Notes: generated by a model not told the origin, from the sequence alone. Positions 42,484 to 52,182 are shown, counted from the stretch's first letter. The stretch is DNA of 64,000 bases from an uncultured beta proteobacterium (GCA_903848955.1 CAINHS010000015.1:1-64000), one strand, 5' to 3'. A program made the numbers and translations.

Positions 42484-43245
42484 ATGATCGGCGTTTTCGA
42501 CTCCGGCCTGGGCGGCCTCTCGGTGCTCGCGGCACTGGCCGATGCGCTGCCGCATGCCGACTTCTGCTACTACGCCGACACCGCCCACGTCCCCTACGGC
42601 AACAAGACCGAGGCGCAGATTCAGGGGCGCGTGACGGCCATCGGCGAACACCTCACCCGCCTCGGCTGCGGCCTGCTGGTCGTGGCCTGCAACACCGCCA
42701 CGGCAACCGCGGTAGAGGCGCTGCGCGCTGCGCATCCGGGCATCCCCGTAGTGGGCGTCGAACCCGGCATCAAGCCGGCCGCGCAGGAGACTAAAAGCGG
42801 CCGCATCGCCGTGCTGACGACCGAAGCCACCGCCAACAGCCTGCGCCTCAAGCAACTGATCCGCGACCACGCCGGCCGCGTCGAGGTCTTCGTCGAGCCC
42901 TGCCCGGGATGGGCGACCCATGTCGAAATGCTGCAGTTGGACGATCCGGCACTGGCGGCCGACGTCCGCGCCCGCATCGAACCGCTGCTGGACAAGGGCG
43001 TCGACCGCATCGTGCTGGGCTGCACGCACTACAGTTTTCTGGCGCCGCTGCTGAACGAAGTATTAGGCCAGCGTGCGCAACTGGTGGATGTCGCCGCCGC
43101 CGTAGCGCGCCAGACGCAGCGCCTGGCCGGCGCTCTCGCCCGGCGCGGCGGCAAACTTCAGCTGCACGCCTCGGCCCATCCTGAACGCCTGCGCGCCGCC
43201 CTGCCGCGCCTGCATCTCGGCCGCCTTGCCGCGCGGCTGGTCTAG
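42484..43245 (+). CDS. murI: Glutamate racemase
   Basis: A 253-residue enzyme that makes D-glutamate for peptidoglycan. Both catalytic cysteines are present: Cys69 in VVACNTATA and Cys180 in VLGCTHY. The N-terminus IGVFDSGLGGLSVL is typical. The ATG at 42484 starts exactly at the conserved region; an in-frame TTG five codons upstream is unnecessary. The last four bases overlap the convergent relA gene, where a CTAG palindrome supplies the stop codon of both genes. Confidence 0.96.
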   Translation: MIGVFDSGLGGLSVLAALADALPHADFCYYADTAHVPYGNKTEAQIQGRVTAIGEHLTRLGCGLLVVACNTATATAVEALRAAHPGIPVVGVEPGIKPAAQETKSGRIAVLTTEATANSLRLKQLIRDHAGRVEVFVEPCPGWATHVEMLQLDDPALAADVRARIEPLLDKGVDRIVLGCTHYSFLAPLLNEVLGQRAQLVDVAAAVARQTQRLAGALARRGGKLQLHASAHPERLRAALPRLHLGRLAARLV

Positions 43246-45473
43246 CGCCGCTGCGCGCTAACCACGCCCGGCACTTCGCGCAGCAAAGCCAGGGCCTTCT
43301 GCAAGGCCGCCGTACCTGACAGCTCGACGGTAAAGCTCATGTGTGCGATGCCGGCCCGGGTCTGCGTCCTGACCGCCGTGACGTTGATCTTCTCGCGCGT
43401 CAGGATGTCGGATATGTCGCGCAGCAGTCCTTGCCGGTCGCCGGCGTCGACCAGCAGGTCCACCGAATAGACCGCGCCCGACTGGGCGGCCCACTGCTCG
43501 CCCCATTCGGTGCCGATGACCCGCTCGGGATTGCGCGCCGCCATGTTGCGGAAGTTGCTGCAATCCACCCGGTGGATCGAGATGCCCTTGCCGCGCGTGA
43601 CAAAGCCGGTGATGGCGTCAGGCGGAATCGGCTTGCAGCAGAGGCCGACCTGCGTCAGCAGCTTGTCCACGCCGACAACAAGAATGCGGCTGTCGCCGGC
43701 GCGGCTTTTGCGTGTATGGATCTCAGGTTCGGGCTCCAGGGCCGCCGTGCTGCCGCGCAAGGCCACGTCCAGCGCCCGCATGCCGACTTCACCGCGCGCC
43801 ACGGCGAGAAACAGAGCCTCGGCGCTCTTCAGTCCGAGCTTGGCCGCCAACTCGTCGAGATTGGCCTGACTCTGGCTTTCGCGCTGCAACTCGCGCGTGA
43901 CCAGACTGCGTCCCTGCGCCAGCAGTTCCGCATCGTCGAGTGCGGCAAACCATTGCTTGACCTTGGAGCGCGCGCGCGGCGAAGCGAGATAGGCCTGCGT
44001 CGGGTTCAGCCAGTCGCGCGACGGCCCGCCGCTCTTGACGGTGACCACCTCGATGCGCTGCCCGGTTTTCAGCGGCGTGTTGAGCGGCACCATGTGGCCG
44101 TCGATCTTGGCACCGCGACAGCGGTGACCCAGATCGGTATGCAAGCGGTAGGCAAAGTCCAGCGCCGTGGCGCCGCGCGGCAGGTCGATGACCTTGTCCT
44201 GCGGCGTCAGCACGTAAATCGTGTCATCCAGCGCGGCGCGCTTGAACTGTTCCACCCACTCGGCGGAATCGGCGATTTCGTCGCGCCAGGACAACAGCTG
44301 CCGCAGCCAGGAGATCTTGTCTTCATAGGTGCCACCGGCCTTCACCGAACTGCCTGACTCCTTGTAGCGCCAGTGGGCGGCAACGCCGAGTTCGGCATGC
44401 TCGTGCATCTCGCGGGTGCGGATCTGCACCTCCAGCGAGCGCCCATCCTCCACTTCCACGGCGGTATGCAGCGAACGGTAGAAATTTCCCTTGGGATGCG
44501 AAATGTAGTCGTCGAATTCGCCGTGGATCGGCTGCCACAAGTGATGGACAATGCCCAGTGCCGTGTAGCAATCCTTGATTTCGTCCACGATGATGCGGAC
44601 CGCGCGCACGTCGTAGACGTTGGCAAAGTCGATATCCTTGCCGCGCATCTTGTTCCAGATGCTGAAGATGTGCTTCGGCCTGCCATAGATTTCGGCGCGA
44701 ACGCCGACCGCCGCTACCTCGGCCTGCAGCCGGGCTACCGCGTCGTCGATGAAGCTGGCACGCTCGGAGCGCTTTTCGTCCAGCATCTTCGCAATGCGCT
44801 TGTAGGTTTCCGGCTCCAGGTAACGGAAGGACAGGTCTTCGAGTTCCCACTTCACATGCCAGATGCCGAGCCGGTTGGCCAGCGGCGCGTAGATCAGCAG
44901 GCTTTCCTGCGCCATTTGCAGGCGCTGTTCGCCCGGCTGGTTGTTGAGGAAACGCAGCGTCTGCACGCGGCTGGCGAGCCGCAGCAGCACAACGCGGATG
45001 TCATCGACCATGGCCAGCAGCATCTTGCGCAGAATCTCGGCCTGGGGCTTCACCTCGGCCCGCAAGTCGGCGGCGCCCGGCCCGGCCACGGTACCCGCAC
45101 CCGCTGCGGCCCGCGTCAGCGGGCGCAGACTGCCGAGCCGGTGCAGGCCCGCCACCAGTCCGGCCACCGTATCGCCATAGCCGGCTTTCAGGCGTTCGTT
45201 GCCGTCCTTGACATGATCGGTGGCGGCAAACAACAGGGCGGCGATGCGCGCATCAACGTCGAGATCGAGCGAGGCCACAATCAAGGCCATGCCCAGAGCG
45301 TGCTGCAGGATGGATTCGCCGGTGCCGAGGAGCTTCCCGCCATAGGCCTCGCGCGCCAAAGTCAGCGCCTCGACGGCACCGGCCGCGCCATCTGCGGAAA
45401 GTCCAAGACAAAGTTTGGCCAGAGTCTCGGCTTCGCCGCTCGACTGCTGGAGGGAATGCACTACGGAAACCAT
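43242..45473 (-). CDS. relA: (p)ppGpp synthetase RelA
   Basis: A 743-residue stringent-response enzyme that makes (p)ppGpp from ATP and GTP/GDP on stalled ribosomes. Domains: a degenerate HD hydrolase (the region reading FAATDHVKDGNE lacks the HDxxED motif, so no hydrolysis is expected), a synthetase with the RelA-type EFDD motif (GEFDDYISHPKGNFYRSLH), TGS (VYVLTPQDKVIDLPRGATAL), a zinc-finger-like region (GLCCKPIPPDA) and a C-terminal ACT domain. EFDD rather than the SpoT-type RxKD marks it as a monofunctional RelA. An alternative start lies five codons in. A separate SpoT is expected elsewhere in the genome. Confidence 0.95.
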   Translation of the reverse strand: MVSVVHSLQQSSGEAETLAKLCLGLSADGAAGAVEALTLAREAYGGKLLGTGESILQHALGMALIVASLDLDVDARIAALLFAATDHVKDGNERLKAGYGDTVAGLVAGLHRLGSLRPLTRAAAGAGTVAGPGAADLRAEVKPQAEILRKMLLAMVDDIRVVLLRLASRVQTLRFLNNQPGEQRLQMAQESLLIYAPLANRLGIWHVKWELEDLSFRYLEPETYKRIAKMLDEKRSERASFIDDAVARLQAEVAAVGVRAEIYGRPKHIFSIWNKMRGKDIDFANVYDVRAVRIIVDEIKDCYTALGIVHHLWQPIHGEFDDYISHPKGNFYRSLHTAVEVEDGRSLEVQIRTREMHEHAELGVAAHWRYKESGSSVKAGGTYEDKISWLRQLLSWRDEIADSAEWVEQFKRAALDDTIYVLTPQDKVIDLPRGATALDFAYRLHTDLGHRCRGAKIDGHMVPLNTPLKTGQRIEVVTVKSGGPSRDWLNPTQAYLASPRARSKVKQWFAALDDAELLAQGRSLVTRELQRESQSQANLDELAAKLGLKSAEALFLAVARGEVGMRALDVALRGSTAALEPEPEIHTRKSRAGDSRILVVGVDKLLTQVGLCCKPIPPDAITGFVTRGKGISIHRVDCSNFRNMAARNPERVIGTEWGEQWAAQSGAVYSVDLLVDAGDRQGLLRDISDILTREKINVTAVRTQTRAGIAHMSFTVELSGTAALQKALALLREVPGVVSAQRR

Positions 45474-45510
45474 GCTTCAATTATCCCATGGGGCGTATAT
45501 TCCGCGGTCG

Positions 45511-46401
45511 ATGAAGAAACTGCCGCATATCTCCCCCTACCTCCTGCTGACCCTGGCCAACCTGTTGTGGGCCGGCAACTGGATCATCGGCCGGGCCTTT
45601 CGCGGCGAACTGCCGCCGATCGCGCTGTCATTCTGGCGCTGGGCGGTCGCTGTGGTCTGTCTGCTGCCGCTGTCCCTGCCGCACCTGCGCCGCGACTGGC
45701 CGCAGCTGCGTGCGGCCTGGCCCTGGCTGCTGCTCTTCGGTGCGCTCGGCACCGGCGGCTACAACGCGCTGGCCTACCTCGGCCTGCAATACACCACAGC
45801 CATCAACGGCTCACTGCTGAATTCCTTCGTGCCCATCATGATCGTGCTGATCTCCTGGCTGCTGCAGGGCCGGCGCCTGCACGGCCGCGACGCGGCAGGC
45901 ATCCTGGTCTCGTTCGTCGGCGTCGTCGCCATCGTCGCCCGCGGCGAACTGCAGCACCTGCGCGAACTTGCGCTGAACGTCGGCGACCTGTGGATTCTGG
46001 CATCGGTGCTGGCCTGGTCGGCCTATACCCTGCTGCTGTCGCGCCGGCCGCTGGTGCATCCGCTGGCGTTTCTCACCGCCATCAGCATCACCGGCCTGAT
46101 CTTCCTGTTTCCCCTGTATCTCTGGGAAATGGCCCAGGGACGCCATATCACGCCCACTCCGGCAGCGATAGCCGGCATCGTCTACACCGGCGTCGGTCCC
46201 GCCTTCCTCGGCTACATCCTGTGGAATCGCGGCGTCGCCGAAGTCGGCGCGGCGCGTGCGGGGCTGTTCATGCACCTGGTGCCGGCCTTCGGCATCGTCC
46301 TGGCGATGATCTTCCTCGACGAGAAACCGGCCCCCTACCATGCTGCCGGCATCGGCCTGATCTTCGCCGGCATCTGGCTCAACACCCGCCGCCTGAAATG
46401 A
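45511..46401 (+). CDS. EamA/DMT-family transporter
   Basis: A 296-residue inner-membrane protein with about ten helices formed by two EamA repeats (first LLLTLANLLWAGNWIIGRAF, second starting VGDLWILASVLAWSAYTLL). Such proteins export amino acids or other metabolites; the substrate is unknown. The start at 45511 matches the conserved MKK-SPYLLL type N-terminus; the frame is open further upstream, but that part lies in the relA leader and is not protein-like. relA is divergent with 37 bp between. The stop overlaps the mtfA start as ATGA, so the two are coupled. Confidence 0.9.
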   Translation: MKKLPHISPYLLLTLANLLWAGNWIIGRAFRGELPPIALSFWRWAVAVVCLLPLSLPHLRRDWPQLRAAWPWLLLFGALGTGGYNALAYLGLQYTTAINGSLLNSFVPIMIVLISWLLQGRRLHGRDAAGILVSFVGVVAIVARGELQHLRELALNVGDLWILASVLAWSAYTLLLSRRPLVHPLAFLTAISITGLIFLFPLYLWEMAQGRHITPTPAAIAGIVYTGVGPAFLGYILWNRGVAEVGAARAGLFMHLVPAFGIVLAMIFLDEKPAPYHAAGIGLIFAGIWLNTRRLK

Positions 46402-47156
46402 TCGGCAAGCTGTCCGCATGGTGGCGGCAGCACCGGGCCGACACGCTCGATATCCCGGATGCCTTGTGGCATGACGTCGAAGGCGACCTGCCGTTTCTCG
46501 GCCACCTGACGCCGGACGAACGCGCCCGGCTGCGCCGGCTGGCGCGCGAATTCATCGCCACGAAGCAATGGAGCGGCGCGCAGGGGCTGCAACTGACGCC
46601 GCACATCCAGCTCGCCATTGCCCTGCAGGCCTGCCTGCCCATCCTGCATCTGGGGCTGGCCTGGTATGCCGGCTGGGTCGGCATCGTGGTCTATCCGGGC
46701 GACTTCGTCATTCCGCGGCAGATGATGGACGAGGACGGCGTGGTGCACGAGTTCGACGACGAAGTCATGGGCGAAGCCTGGCACGGCGGCCCGGTGCTGA
46801 TCTCCTGGTTCGAACATGCGGAAGACGCCGAAGGCATCAATGTCGTGCTCCACGAGTTCGCCCACAAGCTGGACATGAAGAGCGGCGAAGCCGACGGCAC
46901 GCCGCCGATGCACGAGGGCATGTCGCGACAACTCTGGATCGAGGTCATGAGCACGGCCTTCGGCGACTTTCAGCAGCGCGTCGATAGCGGCGAGGAAACG
47001 CCGCTCGATCCCTATGGCGCCGAATGGCCCGCCGAGTTCTTCGCCGTCGCCAGCGAAGCCTTCTTCGAGCATCCCGGGTTGCTCAGGGGCGAATACCCGG
47101 AGGTCTATGAGCAGTTCAGGCTGTTCTACCGGCAGGATCCGTCGGTAGCCGCGTAG
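46398..47156 (+). CDS. mtfA: MtfA-family zinc metallopeptidase
   Basis: A 252-residue soluble gluzincin-like peptidase. The zinc motif is H152EFAH156 (VVLHEFAHKLDM), with the family context GINVVLHEFAHKLD and a downstream FFAVASEAFFEHP that supplies the third ligand Glu. In E. coli MtfA binds the Mlc repressor and so affects glucose PTS expression; no Mlc or PTS gene is seen here, so the target may differ. The ATG overlaps the EamA stop codon by ATGA. It converges with the molybdenum hydroxylase operon, leaving 9 bp. Confidence 0.9.
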   Translation: MIGKLSAWWRQHRADTLDIPDALWHDVEGDLPFLGHLTPDERARLRRLAREFIATKQWSGAQGLQLTPHIQLAIALQACLPILHLGLAWYAGWVGIVVYPGDFVIPRQMMDEDGVVHEFDDEVMGEAWHGGPVLISWFEHAEDAEGINVVLHEFAHKLDMKSGEADGTPPMHEGMSRQLWIEVMSTAFGDFQQRVDSGEETPLDPYGAEWPAEFFAVASEAFFEHPGLLRGEYPEVYEQFRLFYRQDPSVAA

Positions 47157-47165
47157 CGCGCCTGC

Positions 47166-49313
47166 TCACGCCCTGCTGAGGTCGTGGTGCGTGAGCGGCA
47201 GCGAGCGGATGCGCTTGCCGGTGGCGGCGAAGATGGCGTTGCACACGGCCGGCGTCAGCGGCAGGATGGCCGGTTCGCCGTGCCCGCCCCAGAAGCCCCC
47301 GCTCGGCACCAGCAAGGTTTCAACCCTGGGCATCTCGGACATCTGCGGCAGCCGGAAATCATGGAAGTTCGATTCCGTGATGCGCCCGTCCTTCACCGTG
47401 TTCTCCTGGTAGAGGATGCTGCCGAGGCCGAAGACGACGTTGCTCTCGGCCTGGGCGCGACAGGTATCGGGATTGACGACGTAGCCGGAGTCGATGGCGA
47501 CGACAATGCGCCGCACCTTCACCTCGCCCCTGGCGCTGACCGAGACTTCGGCCACCATGGCGGCGAAACTGCCGAAGCCGTCGGCCACCGCCAGACCGCG
47601 ATGGACGCCCGCCGGCAGGGGCGTGCCCCAACCCGCCGCCTTGGCCGCAGCTTCGAGAACGAGACGGTTCTTGTCGCCGGGCTTCAGCATCGCCAGCCGG
47701 TACTCCAGCGGATCCCGGCCGGCAGCGATGGCCAGTTCGTCGATGAAGCATTCCCGGTAGAAGGCGTTCTGCTGGCCCGGCGCGCGCCAGAAGCCGACCG
47801 GGACATGGCCGTTGCGCATGGCATAGTCGACCTGCTGGTGCGGCACCGTGTAAGGCATGTCGCTGAAGGTGCGTACCGCCGAAAAGTCGATGCCCTCCTT
47901 GTTCAGCGCATCCGGCATCAGGACCTTGAGGATGGAGGGACAGGCGATGCGCGTCTGCAGCGCGACGAGATTGCCCGCGGCATCGACACCGGCCTTCATC
48001 CGCACCACGCTCGCCGGGCGGTAGAAGCCATGCTGCATGTCCTCGGCACGCGACCACATCATCTTCACCGGCGTTCCCGGCATGGCCTTCGCAATCATGA
48101 CGCCCTGCCTGACGAAATCCTGCGGCCCGCCGCGTCGGCCAAAGCCGCCGCCGAGCATCATCTTGTGCACCTCGACCTTTTCCGGCGGCAGGCCGGCGGT
48201 CTCGGCGGCGGCGGCCAGCGAGGCTTCGCCGTTCTGCGTCGCGGTCCACACCTCGAGGAAACCTTCCGGCTTCAGCCACGCCGTGCAGGTTTGCGGCTCC
48301 ATGGTGGCGTGGTTGAGGTAAGGCGAGGAGTATTCGGCCTCGATCACCTTCGCCGCAGCGGCCAGCGCCGCACCGGCATCGCCAAGCTTGCGCGCCTGCG
48401 GCAGCTTGGGATCGGCCAGGCCGTCGCGCAGCATGGCCATGATGCTGGCGGTGGACGCGCCGCCGTTGGCACCGGCATCCCATTCGATCTTGAGTGCCTT
48501 CAGCGCCTGGTCGGCACGCCACCAGCTGTCGGCTATGACGGCGACGAAATCGGCCTCGCGCACCACTTTCTTCACGCCGCGCATCTTCTCCGCCGTCGCG
48601 GCATCGACGCTCTTCAGCCTGCCGCCGAACACCGGGCACTGTGCCAGCGATGCGTGCAGCATGCCGGGCAAGACCACGTCGACGGCGAACACCGGCTTGC
48701 CCATGACCTTGTCCGGGATGTCGAAGCGATGCATCGGCTTGCCGGCGATTTTCCAGTCCTTCGGGTCGCGCAGGACGACGTCCTTGGGCGGTTCGAGTTT
48801 CGCCGCCTCGGCGGCCACTTCACCGTAGCGCAGGCGGCGCCTGCTCGGCCCGTGACTGATGACGCCGCGCTCTGCCGCGCACTCGGCGGCCGGTACTTTC
48901 CAGCGTGCAGCGGCGGCGTTGATCAGCATCACCCGCGCTGCGGCACCGGCCCTGCGCACGTAGTCCTGGGAACTGCGCACACCCTGGCTGCCCCCGGTAG
49001 ACATCGAGCCCCAGATGCGCTTCCTGCGGATGTGTTCATTCGGCGAAGCGAACTCGGAACTGACCCTGGCCCAGTCGCAATCCAGTTCTTCCGCCACCAG
49101 TTGCGCCAGGGCGGTGTAGGTTCCCTGCCCCATTTCCGAACGGGCGATGCGCACCACGACCCGGTCATCGGGGTGGATCACCACCCAGGCATTGACTTCG
49201 ACGGGCGGCAGGCCCGCGCCTGCCCGGGCAGCCAGGGGAAAAGAAAATTCGAGCGCAAGTCCGCCGCCCAGCGCGACGGATGCCTTGAGGAATTCGCGAC
49301 GACCGATTTTCAT
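47166..49313 (-). CDS. Molybdenum hydroxylase large subunit (isoquinoline oxidoreductase type)
   Basis: A 715-residue catalytic subunit of the xanthine dehydrogenase/aldehyde oxidase family. It begins with a twin-arginine signal (GRREFLKASVALGGGLALE), so the complex is exported folded to the periplasm. Cofactor-site motifs are GGGFGRRGGPQ, GFWRAPGQQNAF and, near the C-terminus, GGHGEPAILPL, with the catalytic Glu near 680. The first of the two molybdopterin-binding halves begins near RIARSEMGQGTYTALAQL. This family oxidises N-heterocycles or aldehydes using water as oxygen source; the substrate is unknown. The start is the ATG directly before the Tat motif, five bases after the small subunit. 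No FAD subunit or c-type cytochrome is adjacent. Confidence 0.9.
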   Translation of the reverse strand: MKIGRREFLKASVALGGGLALEFSFPLAARAGAGLPPVEVNAWVVIHPDDRVVVRIARSEMGQGTYTALAQLVAEELDCDWARVSSEFASPNEHIRRKRIWGSMSTGGSQGVRSSQDYVRRAGAAARVMLINAAAARWKVPAAECAAERGVISHGPSRRRLRYGEVAAEAAKLEPPKDVVLRDPKDWKIAGKPMHRFDIPDKVMGKPVFAVDVVLPGMLHASLAQCPVFGGRLKSVDAATAEKMRGVKKVVREADFVAVIADSWWRADQALKALKIEWDAGANGGASTASIMAMLRDGLADPKLPQARKLGDAGAALAAAAKVIEAEYSSPYLNHATMEPQTCTAWLKPEGFLEVWTATQNGEASLAAAAETAGLPPEKVEVHKMMLGGGFGRRGGPQDFVRQGVMIAKAMPGTPVKMMWSRAEDMQHGFYRPASVVRMKAGVDAAGNLVALQTRIACPSILKVLMPDALNKEGIDFSAVRTFSDMPYTVPHQQVDYAMRNGHVPVGFWRAPGQQNAFYRECFIDELAIAAGRDPLEYRLAMLKPGDKNRLVLEAAAKAAGWGTPLPAGVHRGLAVADGFGSFAAMVAEVSVSARGEVKVRRIVVAIDSGYVVNPDTCRAQAESNVVFGLGSILYQENTVKDGRITESNFHDFRLPQMSEMPRVETLLVPSGGFWGGHGEPAILPLTPAVCNAIFAATGKRIRSLPLTHHDLSRA

Positions 49314-49318
49314 GGCGC

Positions 49319-49795
49319 TCAGCCTTTCTTCGCCGCGTCCGCCGACGGCGGCTGGCCGGCGACGGCATGGATCGCTTCGCGCACCCGGCTGTAGCTGCCG
49401 CAACGACACAGGTTGCTCAGCGCCTGGTCGATCTCGGCATCCGTCGGATCGGGTTTCTTTTCCAGCAGCGCTGCCGCCGACATGATCATGCCGGTCTGGC
49501 AATAGCCGCACTGCGGCACTTCATGCTCTATCCAGGCCTGCTGCAGGCGATGCACGCCACCCTTGCCCAAACCCTCGATGGTCACCACCTTCCTGCCGGC
49601 GGCGGCGGACGCCGGCATGGCGCAGGAGCGCACTGCCGCACCGTCGACCTGAACCGTACAGGATCCGCAGACGCCGACGCCGCAACCGTACTTGGTGCCG
49701 GGCAGGCCAAGGTGGTCGCGCAAGACCCACAGCAGCGGCATGTCCGGCTCGACATCGACCTGATGAAGCTTGCCATTCACGTTCAGCGTAAGCAT
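49319..49795 (-). CDS. Molybdenum hydroxylase [2Fe-2S] small subunit
   Basis: A 158-residue electron-transfer subunit with two [2Fe-2S] clusters. The plant-ferredoxin-type cluster uses Cys38, Cys43, Cys46 and Cys58 ([11 protein letters not shown]). The helical cluster uses Cys96, Cys99, Cys130 and Cys132 (PQCGYCQTG and NLCRCG). It has no signal peptide, as usual: it rides out with the Tat-tagged large subunit. It is followed by the large-subunit gene after 5 bp. Electrons leaving the complex probably go to a cytochrome or quinone not encoded here. Confidence 0.93.
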   Translation of the reverse strand: MLTLNVNGKLHQVDVEPDMPLLWVLRDHLGLPGTKYGCGVGVCGSCTVQVDGAAVRSCAMPASAAAGRKVVTIEGLGKGGVHRLQQAWIEHEVPQCGYCQTGMIMSAAALLEKKPDPTDAEIDQALSNLCRCGSYSRVREAIHAVAGQPPSADAAKKG

Positions 49796-49867
49796 GTAGC
49801 CTCCTTGAAAGAACGGGAGCCTGCTGGAGCGGGATTCGCGCTGCGCGCCTGCGTCCGGGGGAAGGCT

Positions 49868-50578
49868 CTAGGTCCCCAGTGACTGCTCCAGCAACTCGTG
49901 ATAGACGAAGGCCAGCAGCGGAATCGATTCCTCGGCGCTGACGTCCATGAACTGGATGCCAAGCTGATGGGGCGTATCGGTCTCGCCGGAGCGGTCGACG
50001 TTGATGGCGCGAATGATTCCCTGCACTTCGAGCAAGGCCTCGATGCCGTTGACCACCACCTTGAACTTGATCACCAGCCGCTGACCCTTCTCGCCGAGCG
50101 GCTGCTTCAGCACCATCTGCGCGCCGCCGATGCTGAGATTGACGATGGTGCCGGGAATCTGCATCGGCTCGCCTTCGCAAGAACTGATTACGCAGATCAC
50201 CCGGACCGCGGCGCGGGCGCCCTTGCGCACCACCAGCGACCTGACCTCGCGGGGATAGGCCAGGTGCAGATAGGGATAGGGCGTATTGACACTCTTGAGT
50301 ATCTGCGTCGAAAACGCATAGGCATTCTTGCCCGAAAAAGCCCTCAGGATGAATCCCTGGCCCTCGCGCATCAGCAAGTATTTGCCGTCGATCATCGGCG
50401 ACGTGACGAGCACGCTGCGCCCCTTGGACATCCCGATCAGCCGGACCGAATAGCGCTCGACAGCGTCACCGCTCTGGCCCTGCAGATTCACCATGTCCCC
50501 GATCAGGAGGCGCGCCTCCTCCAGCAGAATCTGCTTCTCGGTGGCGACCTCGCCGGCCTGTTCCTGAGTATCGGCCAT
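49868..50578 (-). CDS. PilZ-domain c-di-GMP effector (YcgR-like)
   Basis: A 236-residue two-domain protein. The N-terminal part resembles the YcgR N domain; the C-terminal part is PilZ with both c-di-GMP-binding motifs intact: RxxxR as R122AAVR126 and (D/N)xSxxG as NLSIGG (147-152). YcgR-like proteins slow the flagellar motor or alter other surface functions when c-di-GMP rises. No flagellar or pilus gene lies nearby. The gene is 72 bp upstream of the molybdenum hydroxylase pair on the same strand; a shared transcript is possible but not indicated. The 230 bp upstream (50579-50808) show no gene. Confidence 0.9.
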   Translation of the reverse strand: MADTQEQAGEVATEKQILLEEARLLIGDMVNLQGQSGDAVERYSVRLIGMSKGRSVLVTSPMIDGKYLLMREGQGFILRAFSGKNAYAFSTQILKSVNTPYPYLHLAYPREVRSLVVRKGARAAVRVICVISSCEGEPMQIPGTIVNLSIGGAQMVLKQPLGEKGQRLVIKFKVVVNGIEALLEVQGIIRAINVDRSGETDTPHQLGIQFMDVSAEESIPLLAFVYHELLEQSLGT

Positions 50579-50808
50579 TCAGCTTTTCCTTGCTGAACTG
50601 GCGGCTACTAATCTGCAAAAGTGTGCATCGATCGTGTTCATGGTCATGCCGGAGAATGATAGGACACCGAGACGGCGCCCCGAAGTATCCCCGACCTCTT
50701 GACGCCGGTCAATTGACATTGAATGGGAAAATTCCCCCGTCAGCAGGCCAGGCGCCGATCTCATGCCGGCTTCGGACCGCATCCTATCCTGCAGCCTGAT
50801 GCGCGAAC

Positions 50809-52023
50809 TCAATCCCGGCTCCTGACCTGCAGCGGCAGAAAGCCGGCCACCGCCACCGCCACGGCAGCGGCCAGCACCAGGAAAGCGGCAGAATAGCTGC
50901 CGGTGACGTCGAACAGGAATCCGGTCATGGGCATTGCCAGCATCACCATGACGATAGTGACCGGCTGCATGCGCCCCATCACACGGCCGAACACCAGGGG
51001 GCCATAAATCCTGGCGAGGATCGCGCCCCAGGCCGGCAGGAAGGCACCGGAAGCCATACCCACGGAAAGGGCGGCCAGCACCATGACCCAGAATACGGGC
51101 GACTGGGTCAGCACCAACAAGGGCGCACCCACCATCACCAGCGCTCCCAGAATCGCGGTTTTCAAATTGATCCGGTCGGCAAAAACGCTGAACAGCAGTT
51201 TGCCGCTGACGCCGGCGACGGAAATCACCGATATCAGCAAGGCTGCCTGCTTGGGTGCCACACCATGCCCCACGGCAAATGGCACCAGATTCGCCAGCAC
51301 TGCGGTAAAAGCCGCCATCAATACGCCGACAGCCAGCGAAATGCGCCAGAAAGCCGCATCCCGCAGCAGGTCCGGCATCTCGGCATTCGTCGCCGCGGCA
51401 GCCGCTCCCTGAGCATCAACGGCCGCCACAGCACCGTCGGGCAGCAATCCCAGATCAGCCGGGCGGCTTCTCACAAGCAGCAGGATGGGCGGCAGCAGAA
51501 GCAACAGAACGACGCCCGCCATCGAGAGACACGCCGTCCGCCAGCCGTAGGCATCGATCAAGGTCTGCAACATCAAGGGCACCAGCAAGCCGCCGAGGGA
51601 CGTGCCGATCGCAGTCACGCCCAAAGCCCGCCCCCGCTGCCGGGAGAACCAGCGTGCCACCAGGGTATTGGCCCCCAGGGGGCCCAGCAGCGTGTTCGAC
51701 ACCGACATCACCACGCCGAAGACGAGGATGAATTCCCATACGTTGCGGGCAAGCGAAATCAGCACCAGGGCCGCAGAGAGAAACAAGGCTCCGATGGTGA
51801 ACAGCACGCGGGCGGAACGCTTGTCCATCAAGGTGCCGGCTGCAGGAGAAATCAGGATCGAGGTCAGCGCCCCCGCCGTCATTGCCCACATCATCTCCAT
51901 CCGCGAAGCACCGAACTCCGTGCCTATGGGCAATACCAGCAGACCAAAAGAATAACTGGTCAAGCCGTTGCTCAGCCCCAGCCCCAGCATCGCCACGGCA
52001 ACAATCCGCCATCCGTAATACAT
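50809..52023 (-). CDS. MFS transporter, monocarboxylate/OFA-like
   Basis: A 404-residue inner-membrane carrier with about 12 helices and the MFS loop motif between helices 2 and 3 (GTLMDKRSARVLF). The N-terminus YYGWRIVAVAMLGLGLSNG is typical of the oxalate/formate and monocarboxylate-like branch. The ATG at 52023 has a GGAGAA ribosome-binding site; the frame open to 52185 passes through non-coding sequence. The substrate is unknown, probably a small organic acid. It is divergent from the sulfur-transfer operon. Confidence 0.88.
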   Translation of the reverse strand: MYYGWRIVAVAMLGLGLSNGLTSYSFGLLVLPIGTEFGASRMEMMWAMTAGALTSILISPAAGTLMDKRSARVLFTIGALFLSAALVLISLARNVWEFILVFGVVMSVSNTLLGPLGANTLVARWFSRQRGRALGVTAIGTSLGGLLVPLMLQTLIDAYGWRTACLSMAGVVLLLLLPPILLLVRSRPADLGLLPDGAVAAVDAQGAAAAATNAEMPDLLRDAAFWRISLAVGVLMAAFTAVLANLVPFAVGHGVAPKQAALLISVISVAGVSGKLLFSVFADRINLKTAILGALVMVGAPLLVLTQSPVFWVMVLAALSVGMASGAFLPAWGAILARIYGPLVFGRVMGRMQPVTIVMVMLAMPMTGFLFDVTGSYSAAFLVLAAAVAVAVAGFLPLQVRSRD

Positions 52024-52161
52024 CAAGTTCTCCTTGGTCTGATCATGTTGCCGGATGACTCCGTCACCTTGCGCAGGACACCATTCCAGCTCAGCGGCGG
52101 CGCCGCTGGCGACCACCGGCGCCGCCGCCTGACCTGTTCGGCCATCAGCAAATTTATTGGC

Positions 52162-52182
52162 CTGCTGCTGACGCAGCAGCAG
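52162..52182. other. 9-bp perfect hairpin in a divergent promoter region
   Basis: CTGCTGCTG at 52162-52170 and CAGCAGCAG at 52174-52182 are exact inverted repeats around ACG. It lies in the 239 bp between the divergent MFS and DsrE genes and could be an operator or a leader hairpin. A GC-rich palindrome (GGCGGCGCCGCTGG region near 52095) is also present there. Confidence 0.4.

Noticed and set aside
50579-50812. A 77-codon minus-strand frame upstream of the PilZ gene
   Set aside because: No ribosome-binding site, no domain and unlikely composition; treated as promoter region.
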